Made by a program: the position numbers and the translations under genes. DNA of 64,000 nucleotides from positions 1,999,001 to 2,063,000 of the forward strand of contig NC_066293.1 of assembly GCF_905404315.1 (NCBI RefSeq), written 5' to 3'. This DNA is from Leptidea sinapis (taxonomy: Eukaryota > Arthropoda > Insecta > Lepidoptera > Pieridae). The notes under the pieces are model-generated. The model worked only from the letters and a program-made list of their open reading frames with translations. It was not told the DNA's origin and did no database searches. Numbering within the stretch: position 1 is the stretch's first letter; each line of letters opens with the position of its first letter. Below, one piece after another: positions 11,001 to 26,000 of the stretch.

Positions 11001-14000
11001 GAATATATTATTGGCTCGGCACCAACGTCTTGACCTTAGCCTTCATCAATGTCGTGGTCGCTATCTAGTCTTACGTCAGTCAGCACTCGACATGTGCTGG
11101 AGCTTTTCTGCTGACGTTATCTTGTCTATTTTTGCGGTTCCGCAATTCTGTAAAGAACTGATATACAGGATGTAACCATCCAAATGATTTGAGTTTTCTT
11201 TAGTGTTAATTCCGAGTACGAGTCTCGTGCCACATTTTGGCGACTCAACATGTCCTGAGGATGCCTCGAATTGTTTAAAGACAAATATTGGCGGAATTAA
11301 CACGAAAGAAAACTCAAATCATTTGGATAATTATGGATTTCCGCAAAGTAACGCCTACTTCAATAAAAGGGTGTAACCAGTCAATTTCGGAATACGCAAG
11401 GGTTCCCCATACAGCTCTCCATAAGTTAACTATCGTTAATGTATACTTCATTAAAAATACCATATAAATGATTTGTAAACTTCATAATAATAATTGCATG
11501 CTGTATCTGGATTAAAAGTTAATGCATTTAGAATTAACTTTAGAATTTATACTTTATTTTTTATGAAAATAAGGTTTCGACACGAGCCTAACCTAAAAAT
11601 TCTGAGCGGCACTACAGTTGCGCTCGTCACCTTGAGACAAAAGATGTTAAGTCTCATTTGCCCAGTAATTTCACTAGCTATGGCGCCTTTCAGACCGAAA
11701 CACAATAATTCTTACACATTACTGCTTCACGGCAGAAATAGGCGCCGTTCTGGTACCCATTGGTGAATTCCAAATTAAATACTTATATTAATGTAATTAT
11801 CACTGGTGGATTAAATAAATGAATAACTGGATAATATTAATTGGCATTTTTACCGACTTCAAAAAGGAGAAGGTTCTCAATTCAATCGGATTTTTTTTAC
11901 ACCGATTACGCTGAGATTTATGATCCGATTTACGTAATTCGCCGTATAGATGCCATTTGGTCACATAAAAAATTTACATAGTTTGGCCCAGAAGTTTTCA
12001 TTTTATGAACATTTTTGTTGTTTTTCATCTTTTGTTTGCTACTACTACTACTACCGGGCTTCGAACCTGGGACCTCTAGCTCAGTAGACAGGGTCACTAA
12101 CCACTGGGCTGTACGGAGTGTCACATGCATATGGTATTAAATTAGTAATCTATATCAATTCAAATGGTTTTTATGAAAATTTTTATCTTTGCGAATGATA
12201 TAATTAATAAACTAATTGTTTTTTGTGTTCGGCTTTTTTAGGAATTTTCATTTGTTTGTTATATATTATTATTATTAACTGACACAAAAAAATAAAACTG
12301 TTTAAAAAAACCGACTTCTAAAATTGAAAAGTATAAAATAACTTAAAAATTAATTTAATACACCTCTTATGCAAACCTTTACCTTGAATATTAATAAAAT
12401 ACAATTATTTGTATGTGCTACATATTCATAGCTTTGAAGTTGGTGCCAAGCCAAATGTAATAGTAGGTCCCTACACTCCCCGCGCGTGGCTTTGAGCGGG
12501 ATAGCTTTGTCTACAATTCGTCTAGAACAAAACAACCCATGACATCCTTAATAATTATTACAGTAACACGCGTTTGCAAGAAATTTCCTGCCTCACACAG
12601 ACACTTTGTGGAAGCAATCACCGGCTGCGGTTTGCCCGAACCGATATGACTTAGGAACCTTCCAGAAAAGAGCATACTCTCACCTTAAAGCATACACTGC
12701 CAACCCATCTTTTGACACCTTTTGTTGCCCATGCGCGGTTGCTCTCTCTCCACCTTGACTCAGCTCTCCCCATCCCTGGTGCCTCTTGTCCGTTTGAACT
12801 CCCCCCCTATATGTACATATATATATATATATAAAAAGTAAGTAAGCTGCTGATAGCTTATGATATGATTAAGCTTTATTTTGTTTAGGGCTTGGCACCG
12901 ACTTAAAACCTATCAATAAGTAGAACATTTAAATAATAGCATTTCATTGATATTAAAGTCGTTTTTGAAGTCGGTTTTTTTAAACGTAGAAAAAATCTCT
13001 CTCACAAAATGTTTTTTAGTAGTTGCAGAAAGAAATCAAAGTTTTTTGTAGACCTTTTAGCCAGCTATGTATTGCGTATAAGTATTGAAGCTCAATATCA
13101 CGTCTTCTGATGTTAGCTGTTGTGGCGAAATATATTTCTGCTTGTTTGGTTTCTATAATTTCATAGACTATTAATAAATATAATACATATAGCTTAACCT
13201 GCATGTATGTTTGTTTGTAACCGACTCATTTGGGCGCGATTTTGTCCCACTATAAACGCCCAGATATCGTTTTAACTTCGTAAATTTATTGAGGGCCGAT
13301 GATAAAATTATTCCATTTTTCAATTTGCAAAATCAGATTTTTATTAATTTATATAATTTTTTCCTCTATCATCGGTAAGGCAGGAATAAATGTTCTTTTT
13401 AAATTTCAACCAAAGAGTTTTTTAGTTTTTTTTTAAACAACTTTTATTAATGTTTAACATGCCACAACCTTCAAAATGTATAAATGATTTACGTATATTA
13501 AGATACCTACCTTGTTTTAAAAATAAATAATTAAATTCGTTATTCATTTTATAGGTATTATGATAGTGCTAAGTAATTTAAATGATAAGTACATTTAAAT
13601 TACTTAATTGTTTTTAGATTAAATAAAATAAACCAAGAAAATGAAGCGATATCATCAATGTATAGAAAATGTCATTTCCTGTTTCAAGAACATTTGTATG
13701 CATTTATTTCTTAATTAAGAAGAATTTTCCACAAACAATCAATATGGTAATTTGGTTAAAGTAATTAAAAATTTAACATTGCAACTGACGTACCAATATC
13801 CGTTCAATAGTTACCTTATCAATAAAATGCACTCAATTTACTAATTATAAAAACTTATTGACTAATAGAATTTAATCACCATAGGGAGTAAAAATAACAT
13901 AACATATTGACGACATGACGACCTGTATAGCTGAGTGCTTAGCGATCCTACCTATTAAGCTAGAGGTCCCGGGTTCGAATCCCGGTAGGTGCAAGCATTT

Positions 14001-17000
14001 ATATGATGAATATGGATGTTTGTTTCCGAGTCATGGATGTTTAAATGTATTTATGTATGTTTATATGAATTTATGTATGTTAAAGTAAGTATATTGTATT
14101 AAATATATCATTGTCTTGTAACCCATAACACAGGCTATATATGCTTAACTTGGGGCAAGATAATTTGTGTAAAAAGTGTGTCAATATTATTATTATTATA
14201 TTACAACAACACTTGGTAAACGTCATGAAGATACATCAGTTCGTAAAGGGGCTATGACATGGAGAGAAGAACTGATAAGAAACTCCCAGCCCATCTTTTC
14301 AATCATATAACAACTTCGCTTACTTAATATAATATTGTACAATATTAATTTAATTTATAACATAATAATAATAACTACATTTCTAACGGTTAATACTTAA
14401 CATGATTGGAAGATACCCTTCTGGCGCATTTGGCCTCAGCTACATAGTTCCTGTAGAACTCGGCATATCTCTTCTTTCTTGCATCACCAACCAATGTCTT
14501 CCATAGGACTCCAGAAATACCAGCAAGGGTAAATGATATAAACAAATGACGCTTAATAAAGGCATATTTCTCAAAATTGATTCCCTTAGAATTCTTTTTG
14601 ATGTCATTTCTGATACTACTAGATACTACTACTCAGAGAGAGAAGAAGCGGTGCAAGAAACTCTCCCAGCATTCTTTTTTGCGCTCAATTTTCAATAAAA
14701 ATATACAATATTGTACAGTTATTTCTATCGCTATAAAATAATCACAATCTAATCCCAGGCTGTCCGATCATTTAGATATTCAGCAGTTTAGTAATAGAAT
14801 TTACGGCAGAGCCATGTTTTATAAAACATTTAAATTAATTTATGGATAATGCCTGAACAGTGGCTGGGACTTTATTATAGAAGTGCATGCAAGTGCATTT
14901 ACCCTTAAAGCTATTATGTATCTTATGAAGCCTACTAGAATTAGTTACAAGCAATCCCTTATTTCTAGTGTTATAATAATGAAAATCACTATTAAGAGCA
15001 ATAAGGTGACGATTTTTGTGAACATGTATTAAATTTTCATAAATGTATTGACAATACCACTTGTCAGGAGGCCTCGCATCTGTGGCTTAGTAATAGTAGA
15101 TACTGCACTTGCCCCAGTCATTTTGATTACGCTATTCAGGTGTGTTCGTAATTCAAATTATTCTGAATTCGTATGAGATACGAAAAAATCAACAATATGA
15201 TATTAGACTGTCTGCATAGAACCAGACAAGTCCATCATTATCCACTATCTATCTTCCATCTAGTATAGTAAGTGTGCTCTGTGAGTCCTGTATGGTATTT
15301 TATTGTTAAATTGAGTACCAAGACCTATGAAGCAACCCTTAACTGCCATAACACCAGCAAACACGGCACGTATAAGTTTATTATTTTGAGTTCAATGAAT
15401 TCAAATCACAATTTCTCTTGAAATCAGTAATGTTTTTTCAAACGAAGTAAATTATTATATTCATATATAATACTAGCTGACCCAGCAAACGTTGTATTGC
15501 CGATATTAAAATCGCGATACAAAAGTAACTGTTGATCGTAGATGGGTGAAAATTTGAATTTGTATGTATTTTTTAATGCTGACTCATAATCAAACGAATT
15601 TAAAAAAAATGTCACAAAAATTAAAAAAAAAATTCGTGTGGACCACCCTTAACATTTAGGGGTATGAAAAATAGATGTTGGCCGATTCTCAGACCTACTC
15701 AGAAATTTTTTGAGCAATATGCTCAAAAAATTTCATGAGAATCGGTCAAGCCGTTTCGGAGGAGTACGGGAACGAACATTGTAACACGAGAATTTTATAT
15801 ATACGATATATTGTGAGAGAAGAGTTAGGATTTTTGTCGACTTGAATTTTTCCCGAGGTGAGTCTCTTGGACGCATATTAATAATTGCTATTATATAATT
15901 AATAATAATTATAATAATAATCGTCATATCAGCCGAAAGACGTCCACTTCTGGACAAAGTCCTCCCCCAAAGATCGGTCCCGCGCTACCCTCATCTATGA
16001 TTTTGGTTCTCCTACTGATTAATAATAATGCATAATATAATAGTGACACATTTTTTCACAAATTATCTTCCCCCAATCTAGGTATCGCCTGTATGTATTA
16101 TGGGTATAAGACCACGATATATTTAATACAATATACTTACTTAAACATACATAAATACAAGTAAACATCGAAGACTCATCAAATAAATATTTGCATCTAT
16201 CGGGATTCGAAACTGGGACCTCTAGTTCAGTAGGCAGGGTAGTAGTAGCACTAACCACTGGGCTGTATGGAGTGTCATATCGTTATTTATATGAGTGAAG
16301 ATGAATCTATACTATTTTTTTTAACAATAAGGGACGAGATGGGCACGACATTCATCTTATGGTAATTGATACGCCCTGCCCATTACAATGCAGTGCCGCT
16401 CAGGTTTCTTGAAAAACGCAAAAGTTCTAAGCTTTTTTTTTATGATAATAAGGGACGAGACGAGCAGGACGTTCAGCTGATCGTAATTGATACGCCCTGC
16501 CCATTACAATACAGTGCCGCTCAGGATTCTTGAAAAACTCAAAAATTCTGAGTGGCACTACAATTGCGCTCGACATCTTGAGACATAAGATGTTAAGTCT
16601 CATTTGCCCAGTAATTTCACTAGCTACGGCGCCCTTCAGACCGAAACACAGTAATGCTTACACATTACTGCTTCACGGCAGAAATAGGCGACGTTGTGGT
16701 ACCCTTAATCTAGCCGGCATCCTGTGCAAAGGAGCCTCCCACTGGTAACTTGAGAGATAATATATTAAATCTCATTTGCCCAGTAATTTCACTAGCTACG
16801 GCGCCCTTCAGACCTAATAATTGAACTTTACAGCTTCACAGCAGAGAAAGGCGCCATTGTGTCACCCATAACCTAACCGGCATCCTGTGTTAGGAAGCCT
16901 CCCACTAGTCGCCCTTTAGGACACCCTTTTTTTAATGCCCCGGGGAAGCACAGATGAATCATTAACTCATAAGGCTTTTTTTCATGATTTTCTTCCTTTT

Positions 17001-20000
17001 ATTATTTTTCCACTTAGTAAGTTGAATTGTTTGAGTTTTCCCCTGCCAGGTGTTCGAGCACGCGTATTCTGCGGGCTTCCACCCCGCAGACATCCTGGAC
17101 AGCATCGCGAGCATGCGACCCGCGCCCGGCATGCCTGAACTGCTGCTCACCCTGGCTGCACGAGGCTGGGATATCCTCCTGCTGACTGATGCCAACACGG
17201 TCTTCGTCAACCACTGGCTGAAGACGCATGGTCTGAGGGTAGGTCGTATTGTGTATCGGAAGCGTGTGCCCGATTGTTTTTACCTAATGGCATGTCTTCA
17301 TTCTAATTTAAAATAGAATAGAATAGAATAAAATTTATTGATAGCACACCACCACTACCACACACTTATTAAATAACAAACCAGAATTTGTTATAAATTC
17401 TTAGAACTAACTAATAAAACGAATTAAATAATATCATTTATTACTAAAAACGAATAAGTAGGTACTGTGCGGCAGTGAATGTGACCAAATGGAGCTAACT
17501 CGGTAATAAGCTGCAATGGCGTGGCGCCAATATAGCACTGGTTTCCAGTAGCCCCAACATTATTGAGTCCTGGAGTAGCAGCGACTGGTATTTTTTTTTT
17601 AAATTATAGTTATGAATATAATCGAACAGTATTTAAAATCAGTAAATAAAGGCAGTACCTATAGATATATATTTTTTTAATTTAACTCTAAAAAATGATA
17701 AGAAAATGAACGTAAGAAGAAAATCTGAATGTATCGCTGAAAAATGTAAAAATATGTGGCTATTAATAATAAATAAATGTTAGTAATAATTAAATATTGT
17801 TATTCAAAATAGGATATAATATCACTTATTGAAAGTCAAAAACTACCACGCATTCGAAAAAGTATGCCTGAGAACGGGCGCAACAAATTCAGTGCGCTTT
17901 TTTTTCTGTTCAAATATGGTAACAAAGTAAAATCGTACAATATAATGTATTATTCAATAGCATTAGGGCGGTTGCTCCATTCCCAATCTGTGGTATCGTT
18001 AAGAAAGTCATGCATGTTTAAAGTAATTACTTTTTATTTGTTACCCCAAACTTTATTATTTGGTCCGGACTGAATAGACATCTTATCTTATGAGGGACTC
18101 TGGAAAAGTTAATATAGAAAAAAAAAACTTTAAAAAATACCGAATTCGAAACGTCCTTTAACTATGCCAACATTATAAAGAAGTAGATAGTTTGAGAGGT
18201 TTTATGAGGTAATATCTGGATCTACTGAACCGATTTTGAAAATATGTAAACAATAGAAAGCCACATTATTTATGAGTGTCATAGGCTAAGTCAAAGTCGA
18301 AGTCAAAAAATCTTTAATCACTGAAAACTTTATAAGTTATTTAGTGCAAGTCAGGATGAAGTACAAAAGTTACAATAGCATTCAAATGAGTATAACAATA
18401 TTCATTAACAAAATTTAGAACATTAATTCCAACTATCTTTATCATTCAAATAATCTTTCACGCCTATAATAGGCCTTAGATGTTAATTTATTTTTTACGA
18501 TACATTAAAATTTTTTAATAGGTAACATTTTAATTTCATTTGGGAGTTTATTATAAAATACAACACAATCCACTTTATAAGATTTAGCAATTTTACGGAG
18601 CCTAGTAGATGGAATTGCGAATTTATGTTTGTTTCGAGTATTGACACTATGTACATCACTATTCTTTTTGAATTGGCTAATATGTTTATGAGCGTATAGG
18701 AGGTTCTCGTATATGTACTGGCAGTGTACTGTCATAATATCTATTTCACCAAACTTTTCTCTCAATGAATCCCTTGAACGCATTTTATAGACTGCTCGAA
18801 TTGCTCTTTTCTGCAGCACAAATATGTTTTCAATATCTGCAGCCCTACACCACAATATAATTCCGTAAGACAAGACACTATGAAAGTAGCTGAAATATAC
18901 AAGTCTAGCCGTTTCAACATCTGTCAGCTGCCTAATTTTTTTTATCGCAAATACTGCAGAGCTAAGTCGATTACATAAGTTTTCTATATGAGCACCCCAC
19001 TGTAGCTTAAAGTCTAATGTAATGCTATAAATTAACCTGAAAAACGGTCGAACGAACACGTTATTTTGAACGCAGCCTTATCGATGAGAGACATATTATG
19101 ATTGTTTTGTTCATATGCATGCTCGACAGTATTGAACGAAGCAATATGGTAACACTGATTAATACTATGTCGCGGGTAATAGCTAGTGTTACACTAATAT
19201 TTAACTAAGCTCTCATTGATCGAGGTATATACAAGCATCGCAGTTTTCCAAGTCAAAAAAGGAAAGTTGTGCGATATATTCTTGTGCGTGAAACGTAACA
19301 TAAAATGTGTCATGCCACGAAATAATTCGCCGTACACGTTACTACTGATGATACAATATCATGAAAGGCACTTTGTAATAATTTCGTTTGGACGTCGTCT
19401 TGTGTGCGCAAAATGAACTAACACAAAGGTTCCCGGCTGAATGCCAGAAACAGAGGTACGCGGTTCGCAGGATGCTCGTAGTGCGTAGTATGAGCGCGTT
19501 TTATGTCCACGCTTGGAGCGAACATTCAATAAAAGGTAGACTGATATTGTGTGAAGCATGTAACGTTTCACCAGTCTGTACGCACCTTTACAATGCAATG
19601 CCGGTTATTATTAGTTCTTGATGGAACTAAAACTTCTTAACGCTCGTCACTTAAGTCCACTACGTTCTACGGCGTCATTCAAAACGAAACAATAATCCTT
19701 GCACATAACACCTTCAGGCTAGGTCAAAAAACCAGACATTTCGATAAAAGTTCGGACTTTTTAGGTTATCTCGTATAGATTTCACTTCTCGTAAAGATTA
19801 AAAACATTTTTGATATTCGTTAATGTGTAGTTTTATTACTATATTCCAAATAATTAAACATCAAATCGTGCCGAACAAAATCCGAAGTCTAAAAGTCCTG
19901 ACATGTCCTGATTAAATCGGACGGATGGTAACCCAATTCACGGCAGAAGAAAGCGCTGCTGAACACAGTATTGCGTAGTACCAAACCTAGCCATCCAGGC

Positions 20001-23000
20001 ATCACGTGCAAAGCTGCCTCCAATTGGTTAAAATTGTATTCACGTCAAATGTCCCCGTAAACATTGGTAATATGTAGAATCAATGCTGCAGAAAATATAA
20101 GGCGCAGTATTACGTAACTCCGCGTGAAACTGAAACAAAGGCTACACGACACTTAATTAGCAAGTTCCAGGAGTGTTAACACATTGTTTATATAGCGAGT
20201 ATAATATGGGCTTCCGATTGATCTACAATTTGATATAGGTCTTTTGAAAGTCAAACTAGTGTGCCAAATTATCCGATTTTTTAAATATTTTTCTGGGTGG
20301 TTTTACTCATATCTGAGGATCATGGTTAGCATTAACGTTTTCATCTGGAGCGGATGATCTGCCTACACTGATTGCTGTCAAACGTGTCAAATTCAAATTC
20401 AAATATTTTCATTTAAAATAGGATTTAGAATCACTTATTGAACGTCAAAAACTACCACCCATTCAAAGAGACTGCCTCAGACCTGAGAAGAATTGGCGCA
20501 AGAAACTCAGCGGGCTTTTTTTTTTAAATATAAAATATGGATTACAATGTGATATCGTACAATAAACATTTATAATTAAAGAGCCTGAGGGTTTTCGCTT
20601 TATTCCCAGTCCGTGGTGTCATTAAGAAAATCGTTTATGGTATATTAATTACCTTTCCCATACAAACGTTTTTTAACAATTCTTTTAAATTTCGTAACAC
20701 ATTTGTTTTGTACATTTTCTGGGATCATATTGTAGAAGCATATAAATCGCCCAACAAAAGACAAACTAACTCGACCCAACCGAGTAGTAGGCATAACAAG
20801 TTTATGTTTGTTCCTCGTGTGAACATTATGAATGTCACAGTTTCTAGAAAATTCCTCAATGTGCTTATGAACATACAGAACATTATCAAAAATGTATTGA
20901 GAAGCAACAATCAAAATGTGTATTATGTGTCTTACAACTTGAAGAATTTGGATGACGAGTCTTTAATTTGGTCGGTCTATCTTGTTGGAGAACGACCGCG
21001 GGATCTTTTGCCTTTCGGTAATTCCAACCAAAATTAGTTTTTCCAAACTTTCGTCGCCTCTACAGCACATAGTGTAGCCAAAATACGAAAGAATACGTTG
21101 TCTGTATTAGATGAAGAAGAGAGTTTTTATTCAGAGCTGGTCACAATACAAAGAGCACAGACAAACAAGAGAAGAAGAAGAAGATTTCACTTCTTTAATT
21201 CGAGCAGTCTATAAAATGCGTTCAAGGGATTCATTGAGAGAAAAGTTTAGTGAAATTAATATTATGACAGTACACTGCCAGTACATATACGAGAACCTTC
21301 TATACGCTCATAAACATATTAGCCAATTTAAAAGAATAGTGATGTACATAATGTCAATACTCGAAACAAACATAAACTCGCAATTCCATCTACTAGGCTC
21401 CGTAAAATTGTTAAATCTTTTAAAGTGGTTTGTGTTATATTTTATAATAAATTCCCAAATGATATTAAAATATTACCCTTCAAAAAATTTATCGTAAAAA
21501 ATTAATTAACATCTAAGGCCTATTATAATGTGAAATATTATTTGAATGATAAAGATAGTTTGAATTAATGTTCTATATTTTGTTAATGAATATTGTTATA
21601 CTCATTTGAATGCTATTGTAACTTTTGTACTTCATCCTGACTTGCACTAAATAACTTATAAAGTTTTACAGTGAATAAAGATTGTTTTGACTTCAAAATG
21701 TAATTTAAAGTAATGGTTTTTTTAGATGGTAGAGAAAATATATATGAAAGTTGATTGACCGATTTTTAAAGCTATACTTCATTTGGCGCGTTAGGGATAA
21801 ATGGTCCGAGTAAATTTTTACGATACACGCGTACACTTACACCTATATTCGGCACTCTGACGTTAGCTGGTCAACTATACCATTTGTATCATACTTCAGC
21901 TACCAAGCCTCTTGTAACTTAAATCTGCCGAACTATTTTCTATGTGAATTCATTGAATTTCAATATGTATTATTTCTTTCACATAACAATTCACTTATTA
22001 CGGAAGCTAACAAAAGAAGATCTTATAATCTGTTTTTGGACCTCTAAATCTACCCCTTTGGAAGACTGGAGATTTAATAAGAAAAAGCTTCCGCATTTAA
22101 CGAACTCTTTTAAATAATTACAATGTTTATAAAGTTGTAAAAATAAATGAAAAGTAAATAAATATTAAAATTTTGCAGGACATAGTAACCGCTATTATTA
22201 CGAACCGCGCTTTCTGGAAGAACAACCAGCTCTTCATCGAGCCGTGCATGCGCCAGACAAGCTGCAAGCGCTGTCCCAGCAACCTGTGCAAGTCCCTGGC
22301 GCTGGCAGAGTGGTGCAAAGAGAGAGAGTACGAGACTATCGTGTACAGCGGAGACGGGGGGAACGACTACTGTCCAGCCTGCAGCTTGCTGAGCAATGTG
22401 AGTGAAGCCTTCTGATTCATCATCATCATCAGCCGGAAGACGTCTACTACTCGACAAAGCCCTACCCTAAAGATCTCCACGACGATCGGTCCATCTTGTT
22501 GGGAACTTACGAACACTGCGTCTTCCGATTGACCTGATTACAGCCACTCAATTCCAAATTTTTCCTCTCCTTTTTCTTATGAAAATAAGGGACGAGACGA
22601 GCAGGACGTTCAGCGGTAATTGATACGTCCTACCCATTACAATGCACTCAGGATTCTTGAAAAACCCAATAATTCTCACACACACACACACACACGATTT
22701 TTACCGTCGGGGTAGGCAGAGACAACAGAACGCCACTTGCTTCTATCCTTACAAACCTCACGTGCTTCCTCTACATTCATTACTCTTTTCATACATTCAT
22801 CACCAGTCATTCCTTCACACATTTGCTCGCTCGCTCCACCGTTTTTGCCCACCACTAGTAATACAAATCCAGATTTTAACATATTATACTCTGGCATTCC
22901 ACAACGGCATGTGTATCAAGTAACTTTTTGGCTCGCTCAGCCATTTTCTAGAACCATGTGCCAGTTGTATTCCATGTATATACATTAGGATATATATTTA

Positions 23001-26000
23001 AATCTCAGAGCATACTCTCACCACTGCGGATATCCATGGGTACGTAATTTTCACTATCTAACAGGTGACTCTTTTCCCGGTTGTCTCCGATAATATAAGT
23101 TTCGCATACGCTTATTAACAATTTTTTTGAACTTCGTAACACATTTAACAAAAGCATATACATCGCCCAATAAGACTTACAAACTCAACTTAAGCGAGTA
23201 GTAGGCAAAATAAATTTATGGTTGTCCCTCGTGTTATCATTATGATTATGACAGTTTCTAGCAAATTCGCTAATGTGCCTTTGCCATCAAGAATATATTG
23301 AGATCCAACAGTTATAATATATTTTTCTCTTAATGATTCTTAAGGATCTAGGTTATAGAATAGCCCTCTTCTACAGCACAAAGATTGTATATTATTACTA
23401 CATATTTTCGGATAGTCCACGACTCAGAAACACAAATAAATATAACAAGTATCTATCTAGTAGTTTATTGAATTAGGCGTTACTTTGCGGAAATCCATAA
23501 TTATACAAATGATTTAAGTTTTCTTTAGTGTTAATTCCGCCATTATTTGTTTTTAAAACAATTCTACACGTGCTTCGCCTCTTCACGAGACTCAAGTGTA
23601 GTCTCGTGCCAGATTTTGGCGAGACAACACGTCCTGAGGATGCCTCGTATAGAGGCGAAACACGTGTCGAATTGTTTTAAAAACAAATAATGGCGGAATT
23701 AACACTAAAGAAAACTTAAATCATTTGTATATCTAGTAGTTAGTAATTGAGACTGGTAATATTCTGCAAAATAGGTACCTATGACTACCTGTATAGCCGA
23801 GTGGTTAGCGATCCTACCTACTAAGCTAGAGGTCCCGGGTTCGAATCCCGGAAGGTGCAAGCACTTATATGATGAATATAGATGTTTGTTTCCGAGTCAT
23901 GGATGTTTATATGAATTTATGTATGTTTAAGTAAGTATATTGTATTAAATATATCATTGTCTTGTAACCCATAACACAGGCTATATATATGCTTAACTTG
24001 CGGCAAGATAATTTGTATGAAAAGTGTGTCAATATTATTATATTATTATTATATTACTAGCTGACCCGACAGACGTTGTTCTGTATATAATAAATAATAT
24101 AATGTTTTTATATGAATTTGTAAATAATATATCATAACATCAAAAATTACTTCGTAAAATATGCACCCTGCTGTCGTAATGAAATTGTTTCACAGCAGAA
24201 CTGTCAAACCGTGCATCAATAAATTCTCTTATAGAAATTATGTATGGACACATCAAAGGAAAAACAAATTTATTGTTTTTATTTAATTTAGCAGCATTTT
24301 CCTATTTATTCAAAACCTTTTCCTATTTATTCCTTTTAAACCTTCTCTGGACTTCCACAAATAATTCAAGACCAAAATTAGCCAAATCGGTCCAGCCGTT
24401 CTCGAGTTTTAGCGAGACAAACGAACAGCAATTCATTCAAACGATGGATATCTGTTCACATGGAGAATAACAAAAAATAAATTGGACATGTAATTAATAT
24501 TATGAATTTTTATATTTTTATATTTTGGACACCACACCCTTATACAGTGATGGTTTTCTAGTTATTAAGTTTACTTTTAATTATAATAAATAATTAATGT
24601 TAACTATGGGACGTAATTGACCTGAAATAAAAGAATTATTATTATTATTATTTTTATATATATAGATAGATAGATAATACGTTCTTGGACGTCAAACGTG
24701 CTCATAGTGAATTTTCAATACCAGACATATAAGCAAAAGAAACTCCATAACATTTGCATTATTATTGTTATAATAGGCGGCGATAATCACTTACTATTAG
24801 GTGACCGGAGCGCTCATTAGTACTTCTATTAAGTACATAAAATGCTTTACTTGGCGTAAATTAATTTCCTTGCGTCCTATGCGAATGACATCATCTTGAC
24901 TGAGTCTATTAAAAAATTCCCGGTACAGACGTCAGATTTATGAGGAAAACTCGTGTATTTCTGCTTTTACATACAGTTGTGTAATACATAAGTACATACT
25001 AGGTTTGTTCTACGTATCACGTATTTTGTTATGTTTTTTACCCTAAGTTAGTAATTATTTGGAATTATTATAATAATAATAATTCATTTATTTCGGAGCA
25101 AGTCCATATTAAAAAATAAAATTACAAATCTATATATATATATAAATGAATTGCTATTCGTTAGTCTCTCTAAAACTCGAGAACGGCTGGACCGATTTGG
25201 CTAATCCAGTAAGTCCAGGGAAGGTTTAAAAGGTGAATAAATATTAAAGTGTTCGGAATTAAATAAAAACAACTTTTTTTTTCCTTTGATGTGTCCCCCG
25301 TCGTCCGATATTTGTTTTGTATGGACTTATTGACGCACGGTTTGACAGTTCTGCTGTGAAACAATTTCATTACAACAACAGGGTATACATATTTTACGAA
25401 ATAATTGTTGATGATATGAAATATTATTGACAAATTAATAAAAAAACATTATTTTATCTATACTAATATTATAAAGCTGCAGTGTTTGTTTGTTTGTTTG
25501 TTTGTTTGTTTGAACGCGCTAATCTCTGGTACTACTGGTCCGATTTGAATGATTCTTTCAGTGTTGGGTAGTCCATTTATCGAGGAAGGCTATAGGCTAT
25601 GTTTTGTTTTTTTCAAAATTAGGGATCCGTAATAAAATTGCTATTTTGTAACACAAGGTGTAAAATCGAAAACCTATTTTTGCGTGCGCTGCAAAAACTA
25701 TTGACAATAGAACAAAATGATGTACAGGCTATAATATAGGCAATATTTTATTACTTATAAAACTATCGCGTGAATTATACTTTAAATGGCAAAACAACGT
25801 TTGCCGGGTCAGCTAGTTTATTATGTACAGAACAACGTCTGTCGGGTCAACTAGTAAGATATAAATATAAGTGAAGTTTAAACATAAGATATAAAATATA
25901 AAACAGAAGTGTACAATGAAAAATAATAAAATTACACACATTATTGTTTACACATACCCCCTACATATAATGTGTGTCGATTTGCGAGTTTTTCTTTTAT

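Noticed and set aside
12790..12845. CRISPR-like or tandem array
   Set aside because: Only a (TA)n microsatellite next to a LINE 3' end; no spaced direct repeats anywhere in the window.
16962..17229. Overlapping minus-strand ORFs of 71 and 82 codons
   Set aside because: Antisense shadows of phosphatase exon 2, whose splice sites and HAD motif are clear.
22110..22457. Minus-strand ORF of 115 codons
   Set aside because: It is the antisense shadow of the phosphatase exon at 22179-22397.
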